64,000 nt of DNA from Neelides folsomi (Eukaryota > Arthropoda > Collembola > Neelipleona > Neelidae): NCBI GenBank assembly GCA_034687125.1, contig JAQGBZ010000184.1:1-64000 (forward strand). Direction: 5' to 3'. A program made the translations under genes and the position numbers. This document shows positions 50,701 to 63,483 of this stretch, piece after piece. How positions within the stretch are numbered: position 1 is the first letter of the stretch; each line of letters starts with the position of its first letter. Under the pieces are notes generated by a model, which worked only from the letters and a program-made list of their open reading frames with translations, did no database searches and had not been told where the DNA came from.

Positions 50701-53700
50701 AATGCGAGCTTTAACTTTTTGCTTCATTCATTCGTTCATTCCACTACCAGAAATCTCCCCTAATTCTGCTCACATCATCGCATAAGTCGTAATTAAAACA
50801 TTAAAGCATCCTTAATTCTCAAATCTCCTTAGACAAAAGTTCATTAAGCTTTAGGAAATCTTGGGGCTGTGGGGATTCTATGAATATCTAAACAAGTCCA
50901 TAAAGTCAATTAAACAGGATGGTTGGTAATTCGGCTTTATTCCTCTCTATTTTCCAAAAGGTCCATCGCCCTCATCCTTTTTTTGGCATATGAGAGTCTT
51001 AAGAAATTCGCGCACCTTGTCTCCTTCGACATAAATCTGAAGGTGTAATTAACTGCGATAGAAATCATCCCCTTATCAATCCTCATCTCCTACTTTTACT
51101 TTTAAAAGAGATTAGAACAGTTTATCAAGTTGGAATTCTGGAGGATCGACCCTCCTGGTCGTCTGACTTTTATGGAACGAATGAGATTTAATGAGTCTCA
51201 TTAGAAAAGTGAACTGTGGCAGTTCTAAAGCTCTTGGCTTTATCTCCCATCTGACAAGCGTTTGATTCCTCTCATAAGGTCCATTGATGGGAGGCTTCAA
51301 AGGTAAAAGTAGCTTGAAGAAGGAGGAAATCGTAATGAAATTTCTATCTACTTCCACTTTATTACGACCAACAACGTTATGGATCAGAGCCTGTACATTG
51401 TGTTCTTCCACTTCCGAATAAAAGCCAATGTCCTTCCTTTCGAACCTTACATAACTCATCTTGCACATGGAATAATAAAGCTGGCATTAGCAGAAGCAAG
51501 CGTTTATCCAAAGTCTCAGTGTGGAACTCTGGCAAAATCCTTAATTCTTCAAAGACGCAATTCAAGCAGTTGCAGAAAAATGTTTAGATATGTAAACTGA
51601 GTAAGGAGATCTGCAGCCAACGGAATCTTCACTTTCAATTTCATTTATTCGCATATATACATACTTGTAGTTGGAGTTTTAAGGTGTGAGGAAGGAAAAA
51701 CAATCTTGGTAATATGCACATGGGGATTCGCAAATTGATATTAACTACATGCATTTTCTCCCTGAGGAATTTCCTTCCATTCTCCAATTACACACCTTTG
51801 AACTTCGTGCATTTGACCGCTGCCGGGCTCAATATTGAATTTATGAATAGTTGGGAATTTATAGATTTTTTCTCAATGGGATGAAAGAATTTCATTAAAT
51901 TGGGAAAACAAAAATTATGAATTTGTTTAAAATTATTAAAATATTAAGGATATGGTTAATATGAGTGTGTTAGTATTTTATTAATCTTGTTTCAATTTGG
52001 TAATTTTTAATTTACTGGTCTTATTAGTTCTTATTAATAGTTGTACTTATTTACCAAAATCATAACAGCCAGAATAAATCAATAAAATGAGAACAATTTG
52101 GGTGAAAAAGCACGTTCAAAAATTTAATTAAACGTCTGCTTTTATATTAAATTTCATATCGCGTTCAATCCTTCAAGGAGTCTTTTAATTAAAAAGAAAC
52201 TCTGTGAAGTGAACCAAATTTTAATTTAAAATTGTTTGTTTTGCTAACAAGGACCTTCGAATTTCAATTTTTTTCATCCCTCCGAGCTTTTTGAATACAA
52301 TTATTCAATTCGAAGTAATCCAATTTTTATGAATTTCAAAGCAAAATAACTTCCAAGAATTCCCCAATTAATTAGCCTTTTTATTTACCAACTTTAAGAA
52401 GATTCAACATTAAAGGAGAAGAAGAGTAAATATGCAAAGTTTGTTAGTTCAAAGTTAACCGAAGTGGATAATCAATTAAGCAAATCCAAAAATTTAATAT
52501 TATATTTGCAAGGGAAATTAAAAGTTTCATAAAGCCTTAATTACATAAATCGCATTCCCATTAGAACCTTTGTTCCAGTTGATTGATGTATTAAAAGCGT
52601 TGAAAGGAAATCTTCCTTTGGGTCAAATGCTTAAGTTGAAGAACAGAATCGGTTTATTAACATGCATTGTGTTTATATGAGAAAACACCTGGTTTGATTG
52701 GCCTTTGACTCACTTAATTTAAAGAGAATGGGTTCCTTTAATGTTCTCCAAATAAGAAAGTTACCTCGTTGGAGAAACCCAAGTTTCCGGGCATTTGAAT
52801 CGAGTGGTGGTTTATTGCGGGAAACTTTCTCTCTTTCGGAGGAAATGATTCCTTTGCATGTGTCAGGTTATTTGGTAAGGGATTTTACGAGAATTTCTTT
52901 CCCTGATTTATGTTCCTCTTATCACTTGGCATCAAATGAGCAATCTACCTCATTATTTCATTCGGTTGGCTCATAACTCATCTCCCCACCGCCGGACCGA
53001 AACCGCGCTCAAACTGCTCTTGGGCCACGGACTATATCCAATATACAAATATCTACCAAGAACTAGCAAAACATATTTTATATAAAAGCTACTTCTCGCT
53101 TTTACACCCGAGTAATTTGAGTTCGAGCAAAATGACCCGATTCTGGTTAAATTACTCAATAAAAGTATTAATAAATATGGAATAAAACTCCGTTACAGCC
53201 CCTTTAATAACACCAATAGCAAAGAGTTGATGTTTACAATAAAAACTACATGGTTCCCTCTTCCTTCTCATAAAGGCTGGAGTAGTATTTTATTAAATGT
53301 TTGAACACACGAATAGTGATTATATAATAAGTTAAGGGATATTCTATAGCAGTTGAAACTTTTTTGTAAATAAACAATTTCCCAGTGTGATTAATGTACT
53401 CCGACCAGTAAAGTACGTGCGGGTTCTTTAGAGAATTTTAAACACTTTTCCCCAAAGGAGCCTGAATGGGAATTAATTAGTTTTCTACAATATAGTTCCA
53501 ACAATTTTGGGAAGAAAATGAGAAAATTTGTAAAGATCAGTCAAGAAGGATCCTTCTATTGGTTTAAGCAAAGGGTTAAAATGAGGTTTGGGGTTTTTCT
53601 TAGCAAACAGAAATTCCTCCGGTCTTCTATACAAGTAATGCCCAAATACGCTGTCTAGCTTGTAAACTTGCGTTTTAACGGGAAGAATGGGATTTATAAG

Positions 53701-53705
53701 GATTA

Positions 53706-53736
53706 AACACACACACGAACACACACACATACACAT
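53706..53736. repeat. (CA)n imperfect microsatellite
   Basis: About 31 bp of CA repeats interrupted by GA and TA units. Confidence 0.7.
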
Positions 53737-53867
53737 TTTGGACCCATTAGATGCATCCAAAAGCTCAATGTGTATTGGAATTGAATGTGTATTCTTGAAG
53801 AGAGAAAACGAGGGACATTTTGTTTGAAAGTAATCAACTCGGTTTAGATAGTGAATTCAGAACTTAC

Positions 53868-54000
53868 CGGAAGGATATGGAGAGAAACTCTTAGCGGCGG
53901 CTTTGAGAACGGTTCGGCTCAAATGGACAAATCACTTGATTTCACGGTTTAATTCAAGATTCACAACGTGTGGGTTTTGGCATCCGCTGGTCACTGGGTT
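53868..54000 (-). other. Candidate noncoding exon with strong splice donor
   Basis: On the minus strand, less AT-rich sequence (GTTCTCAAAGCCGCCGC...) ends in CCTTCCG followed by GTAAGTTC at 53867-53860, a near-consensus donor. No in-frame ATG lies in the open frame leading to it. The nearest annotated acceptor downstream on the same strand without a partner is the one at 44545-44544 of the FN3-ZP-N gene, so this could be its first exon. The upstream limit of the exon is arbitrary here; position 54000 marks only where I stop. Confidence 0.25.
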
Positions 54001-55323
54001 TCTTTTATTCAAAGCCCTTCTGCTCCAATTCGCTCCTCTTCGGCAGATCCCCGGCTTCAAATCCCCGAGAAAGGACCCTCACATGAAATCCATACAGATT
54101 CCTCGTTCCTCATCAGACTCTTATTATATGGGACCAATCGTGAGGAAAAAGGATGTCCCTCTGGTCGGCTTCAAATCTTCAACCAACGAGACAAGAATGG
54201 GGAACTTGAACAATATTCAACTTTTGTATTTTTCAAGTATTGGTCGTTTAAGAGCTGTCTCTGCGGATGTAATCAAGAAATGTCTCGTGCCAAGTTCCTT
54301 TACTTCTTTACCGATCTCTGTAGAAGTGAACAAAAAAAGTTTGAGAATGAATGTAAAAAGACCTAAACACAGGGTTTAACGCGACATAACTTTTCATGTA
54401 AAACTTTTCATGTAAAACTTCTTGAAATTGACAATTCGACCAAGGATTTTTAAATAAAGTTTGTTCGTAAAATCTTTAATTATGTCGATTTTTTACTGTC
54501 GAATATAAATCCCGTCTTTTAAAATAAGAACCCCATAGTTAAATATACGTCATATGATAAATTCACAATGTGCATATAATATTTAAGTATTGATTAAAAT
54601 ATTAAATCTGAATAGGATTAATAAGTAACATACATACCTTTATTTGAGGGCGAATCGAGAAATGTTCTCGACGTTCCAATTTCACGTCATTTAAACTCAC
54701 AATCAGTTCTCTATGAGTGAGTTTATGAGTTTGATCGACGCCGGTTTATATTTAAGACTTTAATAATTTATGTGTTGAATTAAGTGGAGCTCGAGATTTA
54801 TTTTATTTGCTTCACAAAATCCTTCCATTCCCTCGTCGAAAAGAATTACGAAAATAGAGAAATTCAGAAAAAGAGTAAATTTTGGGGCGTCTGAGGAATG
54901 GCAAGTTTAAATAGACATAAGAGCACAAATGATGTTGCCCTTATAAGTGTTATAGGAAGTCCGAATGTTTGAATTTATTTAACAGGTATTTTTGAGTATA
55001 TTTGTATTTATTTATTTACTTTGAATATACTAAGGTTGTATAGGAGTTGGTATTAACTTTGGTGGCTGCTGTCTGGGAGCATCTTCTCGACTGAAGCTCT
55101 TTTCCCTATGTCAAGTTCCACCTCTTTGCCAACATCCCTCCAAGCTCTCACCCCCACCAGCTCGTTTTCAACTTGCTCTTGAGGAACGTTGATTGTGGAG
55201 CGTTGAATGGAGGAGTGCAAAGTGAAGGAGCTGCTTCCTCCTTTCAAGAGATTCCTACCTTTGTCTTGTCAATTCGCGTCTTCATCTTCAGCTCCTTTAA
55301 ACAGATGCACAATCGAGATCTTG

Positions 55324-55355
55324 AATACCAGAACCAGTCAAGTGGTTCTGGTATT
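55324..55355. repeat. Perfect 13-bp stem hairpin
   Basis: AATACCAGAACCA, loop GTCAAG, then the exact reverse complement TGGTTCTGGTATT. It is too short for a microRNA precursor as it stands. It lies at the edge of one of the GC-richer islands. Function unknown. Confidence 0.6.
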
Positions 55356-58300
55356 TATATAACATCCGATTGGGATGCTTTTCTATTAAAACTATTTTCA
55401 GGCCTGACGTGAACACACGTTTATGCAAAACACTTCACATATTATTATTATGCATTATGATTAAAAATCAAAAAAGTGAATTTATTGTTTGCCGATTTGT
55501 CAAAATGTCATTGATTCTTTATAAATGTTCATTGTTATAAAGTGATGAAAATAACGGAAAATAAATTACAAAACCTCATCAACACTAATGGGATCCTTGA
55601 ATCTGAAATAACCACAAGGATTTTCCATAAGCGTTTACTCAAATTCATTAATTAGAAACAATAAGCATCAATTTAATTTGTAATTATTTGGAAATTTTTC
55701 GTGAAACTCTCATTGTTAATTTTAATGCCTTTGGTAAAATGTCTATTTAAGAAAAAACTTTTGATTTGAAAGTGGAAATGTTTGAATTTTTTTAAACACT
55801 TCAGATCTCCCACATGTCCATTTAAGAATTTTGATAAAAAACTTTCATCTTAAACTTTCGTTGTTTGGGAAGTGAACTGTGAGGTTTCCACTTTACCTGC
55901 ACAGGGAGACATAGAGAAGCTATTTATGCAAAAGAAAGAAAATTTCTTTTTCATCTTAATGTCTGTATAATCTCTAAAGACATTTGGAACAAAAGATCAC
56001 CGCTGAGCGTTTTTAGCAGAACAAAATGTTTTTCTTGGAGTATAATATCATCCTAACTGAATTTTATAAGAATCTCTCTCATAGAATCTCACACTCTCAC
56101 TCCCCCATTGTTTTTAGTTGAAAAAGGCTAAACGGTGGGAACAGTAAACAATAAAATCCACAGAGGATCGCAGAGATTTTGTTTTTTTCTAAAGTTCTCT
56201 TTAATTTTATCTCATTTCTAGTTATTATTTCAGACTTATTAGCATAATAGCAAACGATTTCTTCAGCTTTTCATTACAATTATTGTAAACAATTTAAACA
56301 AAAGTTTCATTTCTTTAAAATACAAATACATTACATTTTGTATTCTTAAAATTACAACAGTTATAACTTTTAAAAGAAAAAAAAGTTTTATTTGAGAGTT
56401 GAAATAAAGTTAATTATTTTCATATCCAACTCGTGCAATTAATTAAATATTTATTGTACTAAAAGTTGACATTTAGAAGGAAGTTAATGAACTTTATATT
56501 ATAAAAAACAATTATGGAATTATGAAGAAGTCGTTTGTCCATTTGTCTAATAATGATATGAATCCATTATCCAATGATTGTCTAACGGGCCATTTATATG
56601 ACTAAATTTTTTCTCTTAATTGCCACTGAGCTCTTAATAATGTAAAGCAAATAGTGGGACTGGTAAAGGTTGAAAAGAGTCTTCTACTTCCAATATTTTC
56701 ATAACAGGAGTATCTGAAGAAGATGTTCAAAGATTAGCAAATGTATAGCCCATTTAGAAGATGTAAAGACAGGCCGAGTTCAACAATAAAAACCTTAACA
56801 AGGGAGTAAGCCATTAACGCTTTACAAAAATCCGTCGGCTAGTTTGAAAAGAGGCCAATGATTATATCCCATCAGAGTCATAATTAAAAGTCCAATTCCC
56901 TTTATTGCGATAACGAACTCTGGATTCAAGATACCTGTTAAAGCAAACCTTAAAACAAACATACCTAGCTATCCCTTCCCTATACATAGTACATCTATCT
57001 GTACTTACCGGTATAGTCTAATTCCAATTAGAGTTATTTCAAATAATTATTTAATTATTTTACGTGTGTATCTTTTCTTTTCTAAGTAAAATTAAACATT
57101 TTAATTGACAAGTTTTAATTAATTAGTTATCCACACAAGTATTTTCAATGAATTGAGTAATCCTCCAGAGTCTCTTATAATTTGATTTCTTTGGAATTTC
57201 TGGAGATTTCCAATAATTGAAATAGGAGATTAAAGTGCCTTGTTTGTTGCTCTTCTTCTTCGATGCAAAACTTGATAATTGAATTAAAAACATTATTAAT
57301 ATTAAATGCCTAATTTGAAACAACTTTGAAATAAATCTCAGTTTTGTTCCAGAGTAAATGAATCCACTTCTTCAATAGTGTCCAATTTATTCAAAGCTAA
57401 TTTCTCGTAATTTGGTTATGACATTTATGAGCTGAAGGAAATGTAATTTAAAATCAATTCATTAAAATCCTTTCTGATAACCTTTGCAGGAATTGATATC
57501 TCCAATTTATAAGCAAGGAAATGATCTTGCTTCTGCTGGTGGTGTGTTCATCCTGAATCACTTCTTGCCAAGTGTCAGTTTTGTAAGATAAATCAGCGAA
57601 TCGCAGCCATTTCTCGAACCTAACGAATGTGAAGGATAGTTAAGGAGAATGGGAGATTCCTTGAGATTGACAGTGTTTAATGGGATAAGAAGAAGGCATA
57701 ATCAATTTCCTCTTTTGAGTAAGAGTGAATGCCCAACGTCCAGCCGTCTTGTCGCCGACGCCAGTTTACTTTTTTGAATATAATGCAATGATCTTCAAAT
57801 GCAAAAAAGATAATTAATTTTTTTCTCGCTGAATATTTTCGGCTTTTTATTATTTATTATAGATATTACTGATGTGGGCAGTAAATGGAACCAGTATTTA
57901 CTTACATACTTATCTGTACATACTTAAATACATAATATTTCCTATTATCATCTTATATTTAAATAACACTTACAATATAATTCGGTATATGATATACAAA
58001 TCTATTCATGCATGTAGATAATAGTGAATTAAGTATTTAATAATGTGGGTAAAATTTATGTAAAAATGTGACCTTATTTGAATAATCTTGTAATAAAAAT
58101 GGAATTGTACCATATGTATTCTACATAATATACCTAAGTATGTATAAACTACTTAAACTTGGTATATGGAGAATATCTAAAGGATATCGATCAGAGGATT
58201 CGTAGAGACCTTTTACTTTTGTCGCTGAACACTCCATCCATCAAATGAAGATGAAGAAAAGTCTCGAGATTCGGAACAGCTTTTGCCGACGTAGAATATG

Positions 58301-61300
58301 GCCATTTATATCTCTCGTTAGAATTAATGCATTTCTCCAGGTCTTACAGTGAACTGAATCAGAACCATCATATAATCATTTTTTCTTTAACTTTTTTCTT
58401 ACAATGAAGTCCTTTTGTGTTCTTTCAGCATAATCAGTATTTTTACTCCCACAATTCTAACTTAAGGATTATGATATTAGAACTTACGCAGATATATGTT
58501 ACACATTATTTACATAATGATACATATAATTTTTCGGGAATAAAAGTTTTCCAAAGTATTGATTTCTATACGATATTTTAATAAAAGACTATAGATGATA
58601 TGAAATTAATATCAGTTATTATTTGACTAAAGGTAAAATACAATAATAGCCATTATGTATGTGCGTGTATTTTGTATGCGTCATTCGTTGGTATAAGTAT
58701 TCATTCCAAAGAAACTTACTTTTAGGATCAAAAGAGTATTTTAAAACTTTTTTAATAATGATGAATTTCTTCAATAGATTTGAAAAGGCCTAGAGAAATG
58801 TTGTAATGTGCTATATTTGATTAAAATTGGCATCCTTCAAAAAGGAGAAAACTTCTCAACTTTCAAAGGAGGTAAAATATGTCCAATTAATAAAACCTGG
58901 CATTGTTTCAACAGCTGAAGATTCCGATTTTGGGAGGAAATGAAGTGGGAAATGATTTGGATTCTTCTTCCAAATTTCACACCCGGTTCCTCTGAATTTA
59001 AAATATGAGGATCGTCGACTATGGGAAGAACTTGGCGTGGGGGTGTTAAATTAGAATCCAATTCACGTCGGAATCCTTCGGATTCTTAGAATCTTCAATG
59101 GGAAATAAAGGAATAAATGGAAGTCGTGCTCAGAGGAAGATCCTCCCGTTGAAAGACGGTAATGAATACAAAACAAAAGCAATTAAACTATATTGCGTTA
59201 GATTTTAATCACTGTATCAAAATCGATCCTAAGTAATTCTCCTATATATAATGGCCCATATATAGATAATTTTCTCCAATCATCCAATTTCTTCTTTAAT
59301 TTCCAATTTCCAAACTTTTCCTTTTTAACACTTTCCACATTAAATGCCTCAACGTATAATTGCATGTAATGACATTAATGACTAAATTTTTATCGTTTTA
59401 ACAATCCCTATTGTCTTTTATTTACCTATACTGAATGTATGTAATAGATAATAAATATTTATTTATGTAAGCATCTGTGCATGATGTGTGTGGATTATGC
59501 AATTCATACATTTCTATTTTTAACCGAATTTGTCATTTTGAAATGTGTAAAGTTATTAAAACTTAATAAAAAAGCACTTGTGGTTTCCAGCCGGTCACGA
59601 AGTTGGCAGATACGAATTTATGAAATTTAAAAGGTAATTAACATTTTATTGCTTTATTTGAGTGCCTCCCGGAGAGCGAGTCTCTCTTGTCCTTATGTTG
59701 GTCCATTGTTGGGAAGTTGAGAATAGATATGCCAATTTAAGATCCTTCCTTCTCAAGTTCTCAAGCGGCCGATGAATGGAGGAACCTATCGATGGAACAT
59801 CTCATTATTTTCTATAACTTCTCCCAGCCGTCGACCGCGAACACATCCAAACCCTTTTGTGAAGAGGGGCAATAATTACTCATATACAAGAGCGAGAGTG
59901 GAGAATTCACCTGGGCGAAAAAGAAGTTGGAAAAAAGTTGGGTCGGATTCCTCGGCTTTTTCCAAGCGGCGAACGCCGCTGTGTTGGCCAAAATCCCAAT
60001 GGTAATGAACTTCAAAGTTCTCTCTCTCCCTTTTGAGCTCTCGATCCTCTTGGGAGAAGTTTGAATTCGCCGACCAACTCAGCCAACTACATGGGGGTTG
60101 ATCGTCAAATCATACTTTTACTAGTCCACACAAAGTGAAATGAATGTTAAAGTTTACAATTGGACTTCAACATGTCATTTTGGACTCTCGTGAGAAAGCA
60201 CAATTAGCCCGGTTTTTATACACGCACGGCTCATCAATGCCCCGACGTCTTGGTACATGAAGGAAATTTTATAACTTTTCAACGGAATTGCCACAATGAA
60301 CAAGAACATGGTCATGATGAACTTTCAATATCTCCACACGAATCGCGCCCTGGATTGTATGCATTCTTTAGAACTCATTTTACCAAGTTTTGAGCTTTGA
60401 TCACGTTCGTTTATAATTCTAATAATCTTGTTTATGCCCCATTCATATTTTCATATCTGACTTTTACGCTTGTTAAAGAGCTAATTGGAATTTTACACTT
60501 GTTAAAGGAATTCAAATCGTTCCCAGACTTTGGAGCTAATTATTATTGGCAGAAATGTCATTAAATCAGGATTTTTTGTGAAGGAAGATTACGCCTTTTG
60601 TTTCTGGACATAAGAGAATGCATCTTTTAGATTTTGTATATATATATATATGCATCTTTAATGATCTCCAGGAGGAATTTTGATTCAATATGAAGAGATC
60701 AGATAGGAGTTGTAAATTATGTTTGAGGCCTTAAATCGCTTGTAAAGGTCTTGTTCATTAACGCTCCATTTTCCAGTCAAGTTTAAAGTTTGCTAATTGC
60801 TAATTAGGTTTATGAGTCGGATAAGAGCAGTCTCTTCATTATATTTCACATTAAAAGAAGGTACTTAATCTTCTCGTATAATAATCTCTATAATTCATTT
60901 CCTTCCATCCCACACAAACATCTTGCTCCACTGAATTAATAAGCCCATTTATGAGAAATAATTCACAAAGAAGTTACGAACTGCGGTTTCACAATTCTCC
61001 ATTCGCAGTTCAAGTTAAATTTATTTCCATTCATAACGCATCAGATTATTATTATCATTTGAACTTTAAATTTAGAGATGGTTAAATATTTATTTGACCA
61101 AACGTTATGTTGACCCCTTCTGCATTCATTTGTTCTTTTTATCACTACACTCATTTGCACATTCGTTGATTGTAAAACATTGAAAAAATTAAATATTTAT
61201 TACGAGTATAACATATAACTTTTTTAAATTGATAGATAATATGTACATAGTTGATCATTGATCCCCTATATATTACTATAAATATATGCTACATGATTTA

Positions 61301-61307
61301 TGCTATT

Positions 61308-61540
61308 TAATATATGGGTCATTATATTCGTGCACTTTTGAATGAAAAATGATTTTGTAGAAATTGTAGTTTAAACACAAATAATGTTAAATTATATTAA
61401 ATTATATTAAATCAAAATCAAATTATGCATTTTGACCATCGTAATTGAGTTAAAACTAATAATAAAATATATTAATAATCAACTCGCAATCTCTACCCTT
61501 CACTATTCAAAAGTGCACGAATATAATGAACCATATATTA
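61308..61540. mobile_element. MITE-like element with 36-bp terminal inverted repeats
   Basis: Left arm 61308-61343 and right arm 61505-61540 are inverted copies with one mismatch; the arm contains TCATTATATTCGTGCACTTT. The outermost bases are TA on both sides, which would fit a Tc1/mariner-type TA target if those belong to the duplication. The 160-bp interior is AT-rich and noncoding. Confidence 0.75.
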
Positions 61541-61602
61541 TACCTTACTAAAAAAATATTTTGATGCATACTATATTGTACATTTAAGAAATTAATTCTC
61601 AT

Positions 61603-61724
61603 ATCATGAGATTTTTTTATTTCAAAACCCCAACGTTGTCGCAAGATCCCCAAAATTACATGTTACTTATTATATGGGAAACTTGCGACAAGGTCGGGGT
61701 TTCGAAATAAAAAAATCTCATGAT
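61603..61724. mobile_element. 122-bp palindromic element (hairpin MITE)
   Basis: Left arm 61603-61645 (starting ATCATGAG) and right arm 61682-61724 are inverted copies over 43 bp with three mismatches, separated by 36 bp. It lies only 62 bp from the element at 61308-61540. No coding potential. Confidence 0.7.
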
Positions 61725-63151
61725 ACTTATAATACATAATATATAAACTTACCAGGGTCCTCATTAAATTAAGTCCTGTCAACTTTTCAATTCTAATCAT
61801 AAACTTTATCATGTAATATCAAAATAAGGTAATTTTGATCAAATATCAGATTATTAAAGTATGGATAGACAACAACAAAGTCAAAATCTTGTTTCCTGTT
61901 GTAGGTAAATAATACGTATAATTTTTTGTTAATTTGTACTTTTATTTTTGGTATTTATGTATCTTTCCCTTCTAAATTCTAACAATTAATATAAATTACA
62001 AATTGGTTAATAGTAATATTATGTATTTTATGCAGAAATTAAGATAATACGTAATATAGTACGATATACCATACATTACCATACATAATAAATAGTAAGG
62101 TTAGGTACATTTATAATTTAGGACATGATTGAAAAATTGGATAAATATTTCTCGATATAATATAATACTTTGTTGCGTATAGTATTTTTGTATGTAATAA
62201 TATAATTATTTAAACCATTTTTATAATGTTTATACCTATATTTTACAATATTATGTACTTATTTTAATAAAAATGAAATTTATATTAGCATATATCTATA
62301 TTTATTCAATTAACACTAACAGATTTAGGTGAAAGTATGTATGTGTGTATCATGCATTACTAAAATATTATACATAATTCATAATTGTTACATAATATGC
62401 CTATGCATACAAACAAATGTATTTTATGTTCATCAAGAATAGGCGAAGGTTGTGGTTAACCCTGATTCCATCCTTAATATATTAAAGTCATAAATAACTT
62501 TAATAAATGAAGAAAGTTCATCTAGTTTTAATGAATCTTTTTATAGAAGAATTCTCGAGGTTCATATTACATTACTATATATGTACACAGTTGTTTCTTA
62601 TAAAATGAGGATGGTACTGTATAATATGTACATAAAGTATATTATTCGTACACTTTAATATGAATATGATATGCACCATACAACTCTCATTAATCTCAAC
62701 AGAAAAATTTTTTCTTTTGTAAGAAATAATGAAATGGACGATTACTTAAAGTAAAAGCTTTTTGAATTATAAGATACAACTCCAACATGTAATACATAAT
62801 ATAAGTGCCGGGTACTATAAAGTTAAAAGATTTTTATAAGCCATACAAAGCATAGGTACAGATGATATAAATATAAAATAATCGTTCAAAATGCTGACTT
62901 TTATACACATAAAATATTTATGAATCTGGAATATATATACAAATATGGTACTCTATGAGAAAAGTGAATTTCAACAAAATAGTAAATACAGTTAAAACAA
63001 ATAAACATTTATGAAGCATCTTATAGTTTTGAATACAATTTAATTAATTATAAAATTAATTTTTATAGAAGAATAATTTACATTATTATGTACGATACCT
63101 TATAAATAATAGAAGACAGATCGTATTTTTGAGAAATTTTAGAATGTTTAT

Positions 63152-63483
63152 TTATCTAGAAAACCAATTGAGTCTCATTCGCCGAAACCCTCTTAGGAAA
63201 TCTTGGAAAAGGTTGGGATTGAAAGCTAGAAATATCCATGGGTTGACGAGACTGTTGAGTGATGCCAGTAACATGACAAGTGTAAAGACAGCTCCTGGAA
63301 AACATTAAAATAAAAAAAATGTCCATTTGAACCCAAATCTCTTATAGTCAATTTAATAATTTTTATGCACACATAATATAAATGGGTTGTCTACCTGAAA
63401 AAAACTGGCTTTGAGATGCATTTGGATCAAAGGTCACCCAGAGTTGAGCCGCAATGAAAGGAGTTGAGCAGAATATGTAACAA
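63152..63483 (-). CDS. Vasopressin/oxytocin (inotocin)-type G protein-coupled receptor, last two coding exons
   Basis: The 3' end of a rhodopsin-class neuropeptide receptor; the rest lies off the right edge. Exons 63483-63395 and 63294-63152 join in frame. The first gives the end of TM6 and extracellular loop 3 (CYIFCSTPFIAAQLWVTFDP), the second TM7 (VFTLVMLLASLNSLVNPWIF) and a short basic tail ending in LNWFSR before TAA. The QLW...DPNA loop and the MLLASLNS..NPWI block are characteristic of vasopressin/oxytocin receptors and their arthropod inotocin homologues. Two departures are visible: the TM6 CWxP motif reads CSTP, losing the toggle tryptophan, and the usual Cys after LNS in TM7 is Leu. 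The ligand cannot be inferred from this fragment. Confidence 0.82.

Larger units (their letters stand above)
44546..63151. other. Long region without a recognisable coding gene
   Basis: Nearly 19 kb with no protein family I can identify on either strand. Most is AT-rich. Compositionally richer islands occur at about 47580-47860, 51110-51560, 53870-54300, 55050-55350, 58840-59060 and 59690-60080; several have open frames of 60-160 codons, often on both strands, which argues against simple coding sequence. The acceptor just before the FN3-ZP-N start codon implies that at least one noncoding exon of that gene lies here. The region may therefore be a large 5' intron with regulatory islands. Confidence 0.45.

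Noticed and set aside
51112-51565. Overlapping minus-strand frames of 118 and 62 codons
   Set aside because: No recognisable domain, and a plus-strand frame covers the same segment; kept only as an island in the gene-poor region.
53903-54379. Plus-strand frames of 158 and 132 codons over the same DNA
   Set aside because: Two long overlapping frames reflect low stop density; neither has a domain or convincing splice sites.
58837-59061. Minus-strand 74-codon open frame
   Set aside because: No domain, no promoter or splice context.
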